In this document: positions 49,505 through 58,189 of the stretch, piece after piece
Position numbering within the stretch: the stretch's first letter is position 1
How the letters are laid out: each line of letters starts with the position of its first letter
Origin: Streptomyces sp. CB02414
Lineage (GTDB): Bacteria; Actinomycetota; Actinomycetes; Streptomycetales; Streptomycetaceae
NCBI RefSeq assembly: GCF_001905385.1
Contig: NZ_LIPF01000005.1
Span: 496,001 to 560,000, forward strand
DNA length: 64,000 nt
Direction: 5' to 3'
The notes under the pieces: model-generated
Databases searched by the model: none
Seen by the model: the letters and a program-made list of their open reading frames with translations, nothing else
Told to the model about the DNA's origin: nothing
Made by a program: the position numbers and the translations under genes

Positions 49505-49618
49505 GCGGGGCTCCCTCGGCGTGGGCGCTGGCGCGCGCGGACGGTAGCTGCGCGCCCCGGGTTCCCCGAACCCAGGTACCTAACAGAGCCGACCGCGCCC
49601 CCGGCCCCGGCGGCGCGG

Positions 49619-50209
49619 TCACTCCGGGCGGGGAAGAGCCCCCTCCAGAGCAAGGCCCACCAGCCCCCGCACGAGCGCGTCGTCCAGCGGCGCCCCGCTC
49701 AGCAGCACGCGGACGAACAGCGGACCGCTGACGGCCTCGACCAGCAGACCGGCGTCGGTGTCCGCGGCCAGTTCACCCCGCTCCACGCCCCGCCGGACCA
49801 TCACCACCGCCCGGTCCAGACGCTCGCTCCAGTAGGGGCCGCGCCGGTCCTCGAGGGTGTCGTCGTGCTCGGCGCTCAGCCGCAGCAGCGCCCGGCCCTG
49901 CGCGGTACCGAGCAGCCCGGCCAGCGAGGAGAAGAAGGCCAGCAGGTCGTCCCGGACGCGCCCGGTGTCCGGGACCGGCAGGGCGGAGTCCAGCTCCGTG
50001 GTCAGCGCGTCCAGGATCAGGTTCTCCCGCGTGCCCCAGCGGCGGTAGACGGACGTCTCGTGCACCCCGGCCGCCCGGGCGACGGCGCCGACGGTCGCGC
50101 CCGCCAGCCCCTGCGTGGACAGCAGGTCCACGGCGGCGGTGAGCACCGCCCGCCGCATCCGCTCCCCACGGCGGCGCAGGGGAGGGGCGGCGGGTTCGAG
50201 AGACGTCAT
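49619..50209 (-). CDS. TetR family repressor of the adjacent dehydrogenase
   Basis: A 196-residue TetR repressor. HTH at about 33-62 (ATVGAVARAAGVHETSVYRR). C-terminal TetR_C-type domain (DRAVVMVRRGVERGELAADT). It is divergent from an alcohol dehydrogenase gene, and the 162-base gap holds three copies of one palindrome. No ribosome binding site is seen; TAGGCT lies 6 bases before ATG, so a leaderless mRNA is possible. Confidence 0.92.
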   Translation of the reverse strand: MTSLEPAAPPLRRRGERMRRAVLTAAVDLLSTQGLAGATVGAVARAAGVHETSVYRRWGTRENLILDALTTELDSALPVPDTGRVRDDLLAFFSSLAGLLGTAQGRALLRLSAEHDDTLEDRRGPYWSERLDRAVVMVRRGVERGELAADTDAGLLVEAVSGPLFVRVLLSGAPLDDALVRGLVGLALEGALPRPE

Positions 50210-50223
50210 GCGGCCAGCCTAAA

Positions 50224-50297
50224 GCAGGCCGGCCTGCGTTGAGCGGCCAAAGCAAGTCGGCTTGCGCTGGGTGTACCGTTAACGCAAGTCGACCTGC
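50224..50297. promoter_or_regulatory. Three TetR operator copies
   Basis: GCAGGCCGGCCTGC (50224-50237), GCAAGTCGGCTTGC (50252-50265) and GCAAGTCGACCTGC (50284-50297) share the consensus GCARGYCGRCYTGC and are palindromic. Their centres are 28 and 32 bases apart, close to three helical turns. They fill the divergent TetR/dehydrogenase promoter. Confidence 0.75.
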
Positions 50298-50371
50298 GAT
50301 GAGCCGTCTGGGGTCCCGACGGACCGCCGGGGGGCCGTCCGGGGTCGCCACCGCACCGAGGAGGTCCCGTC

Positions 50372-51385
50372 ATGGCGCAGATGCTCGCCGCCCGCCTGCA
50401 CGTCCCGAGCCGCACCCTGCGGCTGGAAGAGGTGCCCCGCCCACAGCCCGGCCCCGGGGAGGTGCTGGTCAAGGTCGAGGCGGCCGGCGTGTGCCTCTCC
50501 GACGTGCACCTCATCGACGGCACGCTCACCCCGCTGCTCCTCCAGGGCGACACGGTCACCCTCGGCCACGAGGTCTCCGGCACGATCGCCGAGGTCGGTG
50601 CGGGCGTCACTGCCTGGTCGCCGGGGCAGCGGGTGGTGCTGTACGCCGGTGAGGTGCGCGACGGCGTCACGTACACCCGCGGCGTCGACTACGACGGCGG
50701 CTGGGCCGAGTACGCCCTGTCGGCCGAGACCGCCCTGACCCCGCTGCCCGACGCCATCCCCTTCGAGCAGGGCGCGATCATCCCCGACGCCGTGTCCACG
50801 CCCTGGGGCGCGATCACCGAGACCGGCGCCGTCCGTCCCGCCGAGGCGGTCGGCGTGTGGGGCGTCGGCGGCCTCGGTGTGCACGCCGTACAGCTACTGC
50901 GCGCCGTCGGCGCCTGCCCGGTCGTCGCCGTCGACCCCAGCCCCGTCGCCCGTGAACGCGCCCTCGCGGCCGGTGCCGACCTCGCCCTGGACTCCGCCGA
51001 CCCGGAGCTGCGCCAGGCCGTACGCGCGGTGACCGGCGGGGCCGGGCTCGCGGCCGCCTTCGACTTCGCCGGCGTGCCGCCCGTACGCGAGCAGGCGCTG
51101 TCCGTGCTCGCGCCCAAGGGACGGCTCGTCCTGGTGGGCCTGACCGACAAGCCGCTCACCGTCACGGACGGGACCCGCTTCAGCTATCTCCAGCAGCGCA
51201 TCCTCGGGCACTACGGCTCCGACATGCCGGTCGCGCTGCCGCAGCTCCTGCGGATGGTCCAGGGCGGCCGGCTGGACTTCTCCGGGTCCATCAGCGGCGT
51301 ACTGCCGCTGGCCGAGGTCGCCGAGGCCGTCGCACGGCTGGAGAAGAAGGAGGGCGACCCGATCCGGCTGATCCTGCGTCCGTGA
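50372..51385 (+). CDS. Zinc-type alcohol dehydrogenase (MDR family)
   Basis: A 337-residue medium-chain dehydrogenase. Zinc/catalytic residues: Cys in GVCLSDVH (about 40-47) and His in GHEVSG (about 68). The NAD(P) motif is GVWGVGGLGVHAVQLL (about 168-183). The four-Cys structural-zinc loop of classical ADHs is absent (VLYAGEVRDGVTYTRGVDYD instead), as in several bacterial MDR enzymes. GAGGAG lies 9 bases before ATG. It is controlled, by position, by the divergent TetR through three operators. Confidence 0.9.
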   Translation: MAQMLAARLHVPSRTLRLEEVPRPQPGPGEVLVKVEAAGVCLSDVHLIDGTLTPLLLQGDTVTLGHEVSGTIAEVGAGVTAWSPGQRVVLYAGEVRDGVTYTRGVDYDGGWAEYALSAETALTPLPDAIPFEQGAIIPDAVSTPWGAITETGAVRPAEAVGVWGVGGLGVHAVQLLRAVGACPVVAVDPSPVARERALAAGADLALDSADPELRQAVRAVTGGAGLAAAFDFAGVPPVREQALSVLAPKGRLVLVGLTDKPLTVTDGTRFSYLQQRILGHYGSDMPVALPQLLRMVQGGRLDFSGSISGVLPLAEVAEAVARLEKKEGDPIRLILRP

Positions 51386-51450
51386 GAGGTGCGGATCGCG
51401 TCCGTGAGGTGAGGGATCGCTGAGAATTCCCGGGACGGCTGAACGCTCCG

Positions 51451-51478
51451 GCCCCCGGTTCCGTATGGAGCCGGGGGC
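51451..51478 (+). terminator. Hairpin after the dehydrogenase gene
   Basis: GCCCCCGGTTCC pairs with GGAGCCGGGGGC with one mismatch and a GTAT loop, followed by ATTT. It probably ends the dehydrogenase transcript, and lies before the start of the DUF1996 gene. Confidence 0.6.
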
Positions 51479-51516
51479 ATTTCATGTCCGAGTCCGCCAC
51501 GACACAGGAGCACGTC

Positions 51517-53598
51517 TTGGGACACAACAGGCGCAGACGCCCGACCGGCGCGCGGCGCGCGACCTTCGGAGCATTCGCGCTCATTCTGGGAGGCGGCGGC
51601 CTGGTGGCCGTCAATGTGTTCGCCTCCGCGACCGAGGCCGGCGACACCGCTGTTCCCCTGGGCAGTTCCGGAGTGGCGGCCACCATCGACTGCCCCGACC
51701 TCAGCGAACGGCTGACGGCGGTACCGGAGCCGGCGCGGCCGGAGGTCGACACCGAACTCGCCCGGCTCGACCAGCAGATCGCCACCGCCTACGGGCAACT
51801 CCAGGAAGCGGCCCGCACCGCCGACGACGGCAAGCTCGACGAGGCGGCCGTCCTCGACCCGCTGAAGAAGGAACGGGCCGCGACGATCGAACGCATCGTC
51901 GCCGCCGTCGACAAGGCCGGTGACCGCCCCGAGGGACTGGACACCCAGGCGGCGTGCACCCTGCGCCGCGTCGAGGTGGCGCCGACGGAGGCGGGCAGCG
52001 GCAGCCCGGACCAGGAGCGCCGGCAGCAGGACGACGGAGGCAAGGAAGCCGGCGACGGCGGGGACGGGCAGGACGGCGGCGGGCAGCAGCCGCCCGGCAA
52101 CGGCGGACAGGCGGGCAACGGTCCCGTCGCGGCGGACTACGCCGACATCAAGTCGATCCAGCCGAACGTCGTCGAGGCACCGCGGCAGCCCGACTCCTCC
52201 GACGGCTCCTTCTCCACCAGTTGCGGAGTCAACGCCGAAGGCCTGTTCAACTCGGACAACCTGATCGCCGCCCCCGGCGTCAGCAACGGCGCCCACCACT
52301 TCCACGACTACGTCGGCAACCAGGACAACGACGCCTTCTCCAGCGACGAGGACCTGGCCGCCGCCGACACCAGCTGCGCAGACCAGGGCGACAAGTCCTC
52401 GTACTACTGGCCTGTGCTCCGCCTCCAGAACGGCACCGTCGAACAGGACGCCCAGTCGCCCGGCGGCGGCATCGAGGGCAACGCCGGTGAGATCGTCACG
52501 CCGGCCGCGGTCACGCTGACCTTCGAGGGCAACGAGCAGGGCAAGGTCACGGAGATGCCACGGCTGCTGCGCATCATCACCGGCGACGCGAAGGCGTTCG
52601 TCAACGGCGACGCGAACGCCAACGCCTCCTGGAGCTGCACCGGCTTCGAGGACCGGCAGCTGAAGGACAAGTACCCGCTCTGCCCCTCGGGCAGCGACGT
52701 GGTACGCACCTTCACCTTCCAGAGCTGCTGGGACGGCCGCAACATCGACAGCGCCAACCACCGCACCCACGTGGCCTTCGCCGCCGCCGACGGAAGCTGC
52801 CCGGACGGGTTCCGGCCCATTCCCCGCCTGGTGCAGCGGATCGTGTACGACGTGGACGCGCCAAGCCTCCAGGACGGGGGGAAGACGGTTCCGCTGTTCG
52901 CCGTGGACTCGTTCCCCGAGCAGCTGCACAAACCGGTGACGGACCACAGCGACTTCATCAACGTCTTCGACGAGGACCTGATGCGGGAGATGGCCGACTG
53001 CATCAACGACGGCCGCGAGTGCGGTGCGGGCGCGCCCCCGGATCAGGGTCAGGGCGGGGACCAGGGCGAGGACCCGCAGGAGCAGCCCACCGAGGAACCC
53101 GGTGCCTCCGAGCCCCCGGCCGAGCAGACCGCCACTGCTTCGGCGCCCGCGGACTCGGGACAGGGCGAGTACGACGACGGCCGGCCCGCCCCTCCGGTCA
53201 AGGAGAACGGCGGTGAGGACAACGGAGGTCAGGACAACGGAGGTCAGGACAACGGAGGTCAGGACAACGGAGGTCAGGACGACGACGCCCCGCGGACCGA
53301 CACCCCGCAGGCCGGCGCCACCTCCCCGAGCGTCGAGCCCCGGGCGGCCACGACGCCCGCCGCGACCCCGGACGACCGGAACGACGCCACAGCCGCACCC
53401 CGGGGGACCCAGGGCCCGGGCGGTGGCGACGACGGCAGTGACGACGTGGCCCCGGGTTCCGCGACCGAGCCCCAGGCGGCCCAGGGCGGACTCGCCGAGA
53501 CGGGATCAGGCATGGGTCTGTGGCCTGCGGCCGTTGGAGGCGTCCTCTTCGCCGGGGGCTGCGTGCTGCTGTTCCGCTCCCGCAAGCGTGCGCTGTGA
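51517..53598 (+). CDS. Secreted DUF1996 protein with LAETG sortase signal
   Basis: A 693-residue exported protein. A basic n-region (RRRRPTGARRA) and hydrophobic core (FGAFALILGGGGLVAVNVFA) form the signal peptide. A Gln/Gly/Asp-rich linker precedes the DUF1996 domain (about 215-490: FSTSCGVNAEG, HHFHDYVGNQDNDAF, VAFAAADGSCPDGFRPIPRL), then an acidic Gly/Asn/Gln/Pro-rich spacer with a 15-base repeat, and LAETG-hydrophobic-RSRKR at the end for sortase E anchoring. TTG 51517 has AGGAG 6 bases upstream; ATG 51484 has none at good distance. DUF1996 function is unknown; fungal and streptomycete members are secreted. Confidence 0.85.
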   Translation: MGHNRRRRPTGARRATFGAFALILGGGGLVAVNVFASATEAGDTAVPLGSSGVAATIDCPDLSERLTAVPEPARPEVDTELARLDQQIATAYGQLQEAARTADDGKLDEAAVLDPLKKERAATIERIVAAVDKAGDRPEGLDTQAACTLRRVEVAPTEAGSGSPDQERRQQDDGGKEAGDGGDGQDGGGQQPPGNGGQAGNGPVAADYADIKSIQPNVVEAPRQPDSSDGSFSTSCGVNAEGLFNSDNLIAAPGVSNGAHHFHDYVGNQDNDAFSSDEDLAAADTSCADQGDKSSYYWPVLRLQNGTVEQDAQSPGGGIEGNAGEIVTPAAVTLTFEGNEQGKVTEMPRLLRIITGDAKAFVNGDANANASWSCTGFEDRQLKDKYPLCPSGSDVVRTFTFQSCWDGRNIDSANHRTHVAFAAADGSCPDGFRPIPRLVQRIVYDVDAPSLQDGGKTVPLFAVDSFPEQLHKPVTDHSDFINVFDEDLMREMADCINDGRECGAGAPPDQGQGGDQGEDPQEQPTEEPGASEPPAEQTATASAPADSGQGEYDDGRPAPPVKENGGEDNGGQDNGGQDNGGQDNGGQDDDAPRTDTPQAGATSPSVEPRAATTPAATPDDRNDATAAPRGTQGPGGGDDGSDDVAPGSATEPQAAQGGLAETGSGMGLWPAAVGGVLFAGGCVLLFRSRKRAL
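53206..53280 (+). repeat. 15-base tandem repeat in the DUF1996 spacer
   Basis: Four perfect copies of AACGGAGGTCAGGAC (53221-53280) follow one diverged copy (53206-53220). They encode NGGQD. Repeat number may vary between strains. Confidence 0.9.
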
Positions 53599-53622
53599 AA
53601 CCCGCGTGACGCCATGACGCGG

Positions 53623-53662
53623 ACGTCGGGTGGGCGGGACGCCGGCCCCGCCCACCCGACGT
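53623..53662 (+). terminator. Terminator hairpin
   Basis: ACGTCGGGTGGGCGGG (53623-53638) pairs perfectly with CCCGCCCACCCGACGT (53647-53662), 25 bases after the DUF1996 gene. Confidence 0.75.
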
Positions 53663-53761
53663 GCCGACCGAAGCGAACCTGCCACCGCCCGACGGGAAGT
53701 GGCGCATTTCAACTATTGCCATTCCCTCTCCCCGGGCGCAGCCTGGTCTCCGAACCGATTT

Positions 53762-53775
53762 TGGGAGCGCTCCCA
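53762..53775. promoter_or_regulatory. CebR box before the LPMO gene
   Basis: TGGGAGCGCTCCCA is an exact copy of the known Streptomyces CebR operator, a perfect 14-bp palindrome. It lies 55 bases before the AA10 gene, so cellobiose-released CebR repression is expected. Confidence 0.85.
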
Positions 53776-53829
53776 CTGGCGCTCTCACCCTTGTCCGCCC
53801 ACACCGTCCCCCCACGAGAGAAGGACGTC

Positions 53830-54516
53830 ATGGCTTGTCATGATCACGCCATTAAAGGCCCCGCCGGGAGAGTCCGCCGGGCCGCGACCCTCGCCCTCGG
53901 TGCCCTGACCGCCGCGCTGCTCGCCCTGATCCCCTGGAGCGGCACCGCCGTCGCCCACGGTTCGGTCGTCGACCCCGCCTCCCGCAACTACGGCTGCTGG
54001 CTGCGCTGGGGCGACGACTTCCAGAACCCCGCCATGGCCCAGGAAGACCCCATGTGCTGGCAGGCATGGCAGGACAACCCCAACGCCATGTGGAACTGGA
54101 ACGGCTTGTACCGCAACGGCTCCGGCGGCAACTTCGAGGCCGTCGTACCCGACGGTCAGCTGTGCAGCGGCGGCCGTACCGAGGGCGGGCGCTACAACTC
54201 CCTGGACACCGTCGGCGCCTGGAAGACCACCGCGGTGGCGGACGACTTCACCGTCAAGCTGTACGACCAGGCCAGCCACGGTGCCGACTACTTCAAGGTC
54301 TACGTCTCCCGGCAGGGCTTTGACCCGACCACGCAGGCCCTCGGCTGGGACGACCTCCAGCTGCTCACCACCACGGGCAGCTACGCCCCCAGCCAGAACT
54401 ACGAGATCCCGGTGAGCACCTCGGGCCTGAGCGGCCGGCACGTCGTGTACACGATCTGGCAGGCGTCGCACATGGACCAGACGTACTTCCTGTGCAGCGA
54501 CGTCGACTTCGGCTGA
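53830..54516 (+). CDS. Secreted AA10 lytic polysaccharide monooxygenase
   Basis: A 228-residue copper enzyme that oxidatively cleaves crystalline cellulose or chitin. Signal peptide to about residue 42, ending AVA, so the mature protein begins HGSVVDPASR with the copper-binding His1. The second copper His is in the stretch VYTIWQASHMDQTYFLCSDV. The mature part is a single AA10 domain without a CBM. ATG 53830 follows GAGAAGGAC. A CebR box upstream suggests cellulose rather than chitin as substrate context; W-rich NWNGLYRNG also fits cellulose-active members. Confidence 0.92.
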   Translation: MACHDHAIKGPAGRVRRAATLALGALTAALLALIPWSGTAVAHGSVVDPASRNYGCWLRWGDDFQNPAMAQEDPMCWQAWQDNPNAMWNWNGLYRNGSGGNFEAVVPDGQLCSGGRTEGGRYNSLDTVGAWKTTAVADDFTVKLYDQASHGADYFKVYVSRQGFDPTTQALGWDDLQLLTTTGSYAPSQNYEIPVSTSGLSGRHVVYTIWQASHMDQTYFLCSDVDFG

Positions 54517-54539
54517 TCCGCGCCACCCCGTCCCCCCAC

Positions 54540-54568
54540 CCCCGCCGGGCGCACCGCGTCCGGCGGGG
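54540..54568 (+). terminator. Terminator of the LPMO gene
   Basis: CCCCGCCGG (54540-54548) pairs with CCGGCGGGG (54560-54568) over an 11-base loop, 24 bases after the stop. Confidence 0.65.
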
Positions 54569-54637
54569 ACACCGGTCGGTGTGACAGTCCCGGCGAGGTA
54601 CGCCGCGGCCGCCGCGGGCTGCGGTATACGTCCCCTC

Positions 54638-56338
54638 ATGGACCCGATGGACTACTACGACCTCGGCACCCACGGCCGTCCCGTGACGACCTCGTCGCCC
54701 GAGGCCCAGCGCTGGTTCGACCGCGGGCTGGTGTGGACGTACGCCTTCCACCACGAGGAGGCCGTCTCCTGCTTCGAGGCCGCCGCCGCGGCCGACCCGG
54801 ACTGCGCCATGGCCCACTGGGGCATCGCCTACGCCCTCGGCCCGAACTACAACAAGCCGTGGGAGGCCTTCGACGCCGAGGAACTGACCCGGACCGTCGA
54901 CCGCACCCACGCCGCCGTCGAACGCGCCCACGAAAGGGCGACCCTGGCCGCCACCCCGGTCGAACGAGCCCTGATCGGCGCCCTGCGCGCCCGTTACCCG
55001 CAGTCCCGGGCCGTCGAGGACTGCTCGGTGTGGAACGCGCCGTACGCCGAGAGCATGCGGGCCGTCCACGCACTTGCCCCGGACGACCTCGACGTGGCAA
55101 CCCTCTACGCCGACGCGCTGATGAACCTGACACCCTGGCAGCTGTGGGACCTGCGCACCGGACGTCCGGCCGACGGAGCCCGCACCCTGGAGGCGAAGGA
55201 CGTCCTCGACCGGGCCCTGGCCACCGAGGGCGGGCGCGCGCACCCCGGCGCCCTGCACCTCTACATTCACCTGATGGAGATGTCCGCCACCCCGGAGGCG
55301 GCCCTCACCGTCGCCGACCGGTTGCGCGGCCTGGTCCCCGACGCCGGCCACCTCAACCACATGCCCTCGCACCTGGAGGTGCTGTGCGGCGACTACCGGC
55401 GCGTGGTGTCGGACAACGCCGCCGCGATCGCCGCCGACGAGAAGTACCGCGCCCGGGCCGGCGCGATGAACTTCTACACCCTCTACCGCGCGCACAACCA
55501 TCACTTCAGGATCTACGGCGCGATGTTCCTCGGCCAGTACGAGACCGCCCTGGACGCCGCCGCGCGGCTGGAGGCGTCCGTTCCCGAGGAGCTGCTGCGC
55601 GTCGAGAGCCCGCCCATGGCCGACTGGCTGGAGGGCTTCCTCGCCATGCGGGTGCACGTCCTGATCCGCTTCGGCCGCTGGGCGGACATCCTCGGGCTGC
55701 CGCTGCCCACGGACCCGCGCCTGTACTGCGTGACGACCGCGATGCTCCACTACGCCCGCGGGGTCGCCCTCTCGGCCACCGGCAGGGTCGACGAGGCGGA
55801 GGCCGAACGCTTGCGCTTCCGCGAGGCGGTCGCCCGGGTGCCCGGGACGCGCACCCTGTTCAACAACACCTGCGCCGACATCCTCGCCATCGCCGCCGCC
55901 ATGCTCGACGGAGAACTGGAGTACCGCAAGGGCGACCACGCCGCCGCCTTCGCCGCCCTGGAACGGTCGATCGCACTGGACGACAACCTCCCCTACGACG
56001 AGCCGTGGGGCTGGATGCAGCCCACCCGGCACGCCTACGGCGCCCTGCTCCTGGAACAGGGCCGCGTCGAAGAGGCCGAGGCGGTCTACCGGGCCGACCT
56101 CGGCCTGGACGACACCCTTCCGCGCGCCCTGCAGCACCCCGGCAACGTCTGGTCCCTGCACGGACTCCACGAGTGCCTGGAGCGGCTGGGCAAGGAGGGG
56201 GAGGCACGGATCGTGGCGCAGCAGCTCGGGCTCGCCGCGGCACTGGCGGACGTCCCGGTCGGCGCCTCCTGCTTCTGCCGCCTCGGCACGGCCCCGGACG
56301 CCGACGGCACCGGCGACTGCTGCGGCCCGGAGGGCTGA
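54638..56338 (+). CDS. Tetratricopeptide-repeat protein
   Basis: A 566-residue soluble protein of TPR-like helical repeats: WFDRGLVWTYAFHHEEAVSC, AALHRY-type helices, ARGVALSATGRVDEAEAERL and YGALLLEQGRVEEAEAVYRA. Such proteins are scaffolds. The C-terminus has SCFCRLG and DCCGPE, four Cys that could bind metal. No signal peptide. Start ATG 54638; TATACG ends 7 bases before it and there is no ribosome binding site, so the mRNA may be leaderless; ATG 54647 is also possible. Confidence 0.8.
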   Translation: MDPMDYYDLGTHGRPVTTSSPEAQRWFDRGLVWTYAFHHEEAVSCFEAAAAADPDCAMAHWGIAYALGPNYNKPWEAFDAEELTRTVDRTHAAVERAHERATLAATPVERALIGALRARYPQSRAVEDCSVWNAPYAESMRAVHALAPDDLDVATLYADALMNLTPWQLWDLRTGRPADGARTLEAKDVLDRALATEGGRAHPGALHLYIHLMEMSATPEAALTVADRLRGLVPDAGHLNHMPSHLEVLCGDYRRVVSDNAAAIAADEKYRARAGAMNFYTLYRAHNHHFRIYGAMFLGQYETALDAAARLEASVPEELLRVESPPMADWLEGFLAMRVHVLIRFGRWADILGLPLPTDPRLYCVTTAMLHYARGVALSATGRVDEAEAERLRFREAVARVPGTRTLFNNTCADILAIAAAMLDGELEYRKGDHAAAFAALERSIALDDNLPYDEPWGWMQPTRHAYGALLLEQGRVEEAEAVYRADLGLDDTLPRALQHPGNVWSLHGLHECLERLGKEGEARIVAQQLGLAAALADVPVGASCFCRLGTAPDADGTGDCCGPEG

Positions 56339-56453
56339 CCCGCCCGGCGTGCTGTGAGGGAGTGGTGGCAGGGGGCACCGGAGCCGGTGGGCGCGCCGGC
56401 CGGTCTATACGATGTCGCCTCGGACAAGGGACTGCGGCGGAAGGAGGCGGACC

Positions 56454-56840
56454 GTGACGGATCACCGGCGTCCGCGGCGGCGAGGCCAGGGCGAGCTGGA
56501 GGCACTGGTGCTGTCGGCGCTGCGCGAGGCGGACGGCCCGGCGACGGCCGGCTGGGTGCAGGAGCACCTGGGCGGCGACCTCGCCTACACCACGGTGATC
56601 ACGATCCTCACCCGCCTGCTGGAGAAGGGCGCGGTCGACCGTGAGCGCGTCGGCCGGTCCTTCGCCTGGACGGCCGCCTCGGACCAGGCGGGCCTCGCCG
56701 CCCGCAAGATGCGCAAGGTCCTGGACTCGGAGAGCGACCGGTCGGCGGTGCTGGCCAGCTTCGTGACCGGGCTCGACGCGGACGACGAGCGGCTGCTGCG
56801 CACGCTGCTGGGCCACACACCCGACGCGGGGGACGGCTGA
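56454..56840 (+). CDS. BlaI/MecI/CopY family repressor
   Basis: A 128-residue winged-helix repressor: QGELEALVLSALREADGPAT, AYTTVITILTRLLEKGAVDR is the recognition helix region, and GRSFAWTA forms the wing. AAGGAGG lies 6 bases before GTG. It is immediately upstream of an M56 peptidase gene, as BlaI with BlaR1, and probably cleaved or relieved through it. The gap is 6 bases. Confidence 0.92.
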   Translation: MTDHRRPRRRGQGELEALVLSALREADGPATAGWVQEHLGGDLAYTTVITILTRLLEKGAVDRERVGRSFAWTAASDQAGLAARKMRKVLDSESDRSAVLASFVTGLDADDERLLRTLLGHTPDAGDG

Positions 56841-56846
56841 CGCCGC

Positions 56847-57779
56847 ATGGGGGTCTTCGTCTTCCTGCCGCTGGTCCTGCCGCTGACGGCGTGGCCGATC
56901 GCCCGGCTGGCCGAACAGCATCTGCACCCGCGGACCGCCACCCGGCTGCTCACCGCGGTGGCCGCGGTGATGGCCCTGTGCAGCACGGTGTGTCTGGCCC
57001 TGGTGATGGTGGTCGGCACCGCCCAGCTGCCGGGCAACCCCCTGCCCGACGGCTGGTCCGACCCCGAGGTGCGGGCGGCGGTGCCGTACGACGAGGTCGT
57101 CGGCAAGGCGGCGATCCCCGCGCTGTGCGCCGTGGTCGCGGCGTCGGCGCGGGCCCTGTGGCGGCACGGCAGGGTGCGCCGCCGCGCCCACCGGGCGCTG
57201 GCCGGGCTGCCGGGCACCGGGGTGGCCGTGCTGCCGGACGAGGTGCCCTACGCGTACGCGCTGCCCGGCGGGCGCCGGGACCGGGTGGTGGTGAGCACGG
57301 CCCTGCTCGACCGTCTCGAACCGGCCGAGCGCCGAGCGCTGTTCGCGCACGAGCGGGCCCACCTGGCCGCCCGCCACCACCGCTTCCTGCTCGCCGTCCG
57401 GCTCGCCGCGCTGGCCAACCCCTTCCTGCGGCCCCTGCGGACCGCCGTGGCCTACACGGCGGAGCGGTGGGCCGACGAGGCGGCCGCGCGAGTGGTCGGC
57501 GACCGCCGCGCGGTGGCGACGGCGATCGGCAAGGCGGCCCTCGTCTCCCGGGGCACCCCCGTGGCCACGCTCGCCGGGCTCGCGGCGCCCGGCCCGGTGC
57601 CGCGCCGGGTCGCGGCGCTGCTGGGGCCGGCTCCCGCGGTCCGCACCTGGCCCTCGCTGTTCACCTCGGTGGGCCTGGCGGCGTGGGCCGCGGCCGCCGG
57701 AACCGCCGTGTCGGCGATGTCGTCGGCGAACGCCGCCGTCACGATGTTCCTGATCCTGCGCGCCGCCACTCCTCTCTGA
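56847..57779 (+). CDS. M56 family membrane metallopeptidase (BlaR1-like)
   Basis: A 310-residue integral membrane zinc peptidase with membrane segments at about 4-20, 30-58, 90-110 and 268-305. The HExxH active site is HERAH in FAHERAHLAARHHRFL (about 170-185); downstream ERWADEAAARVVGD supplies the third ligand region. Unlike BlaR1 it has no penicillin-binding sensor domain. Co-transcribed with the BlaI-like gene; probably degrades that repressor or another target. Confidence 0.9.
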   Translation: MGVFVFLPLVLPLTAWPIARLAEQHLHPRTATRLLTAVAAVMALCSTVCLALVMVVGTAQLPGNPLPDGWSDPEVRAAVPYDEVVGKAAIPALCAVVAASARALWRHGRVRRRAHRALAGLPGTGVAVLPDEVPYAYALPGGRRDRVVVSTALLDRLEPAERRALFAHERAHLAARHHRFLLAVRLAALANPFLRPLRTAVAYTAERWADEAAARVVGDRRAVATAIGKAALVSRGTPVATLAGLAAPGPVPRRVAALLGPAPAVRTWPSLFTSVGLAAWAAAAGTAVSAMSSANAAVTMFLILRAATPL

Positions 57780-58189
57780 GGGACCTTCTTTCCCCGGAGA
57801 AGACGCAGGTCACAGGCTCAGTCGCAGAACATTTTCACTCGATCGGGTGAGCGGCCAATCCGGCGCCGGCCCGGCTCCGGATTCCCCGTGTGAGGGAAGA
57901 ACCGAGGACACACCGACAGCGCACCGACCGACCGTCCTCCTTGCCGTCCATACGCGCGGGGCGGCTCGGCCCTCACACGCCCGCGCCGGGAACCCCGTCG
58001 AGCGGGGTCGGCCCCGCGGCGAGCGCGGAACCTCCGAGTGCGCTCGCCGCGAAGAGGGACGCCGACGGGGACCGGCGCGGGTCCGTCGACTGACGACGGG
58101 CGGGGCCGCGCACCCCGCCGACCGACCACCACTTCACCGTACTCCGCACCAACGCGGCCTCAGTGCTGCCCTTTTATCCGGGAGAATCC
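57780..58189. other. Intergenic region without recognised gene
   Basis: 410 bases between the M56 gene and the fasciclin lipoprotein gene. Short open stretches are Arg/Pro-rich and lack ribosome binding sites. No hairpin or known operator was found; the promoter of the lipoprotein gene should lie here. Confidence 0.5.

Noticed and set aside
51484..51516. Earlier ATG for the DUF1996 protein
   Set aside because: The ATG is just 5 bases after a terminator-like hairpin and has no properly spaced ribosome binding site, while TTG 51517 has AGGAG at 6 bases.
53206..53280. Tandem repeats considered as CRISPR-like array
   Set aside because: 15-base units without spacers that stay in frame inside a coding gene.
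56401..56453. Possible BlaI operator upstream of the BlaI-like gene (TATACGATGTCG)
   Set aside because: Only a half-site-like match without a symmetrical partner.
57890..58093. 67-codon open frame between the M56 gene and the fasciclin gene
   Set aside because: Arg/Pro/Ala-rich, no ribosome binding site, no similarity to a family; treated as non-coding.
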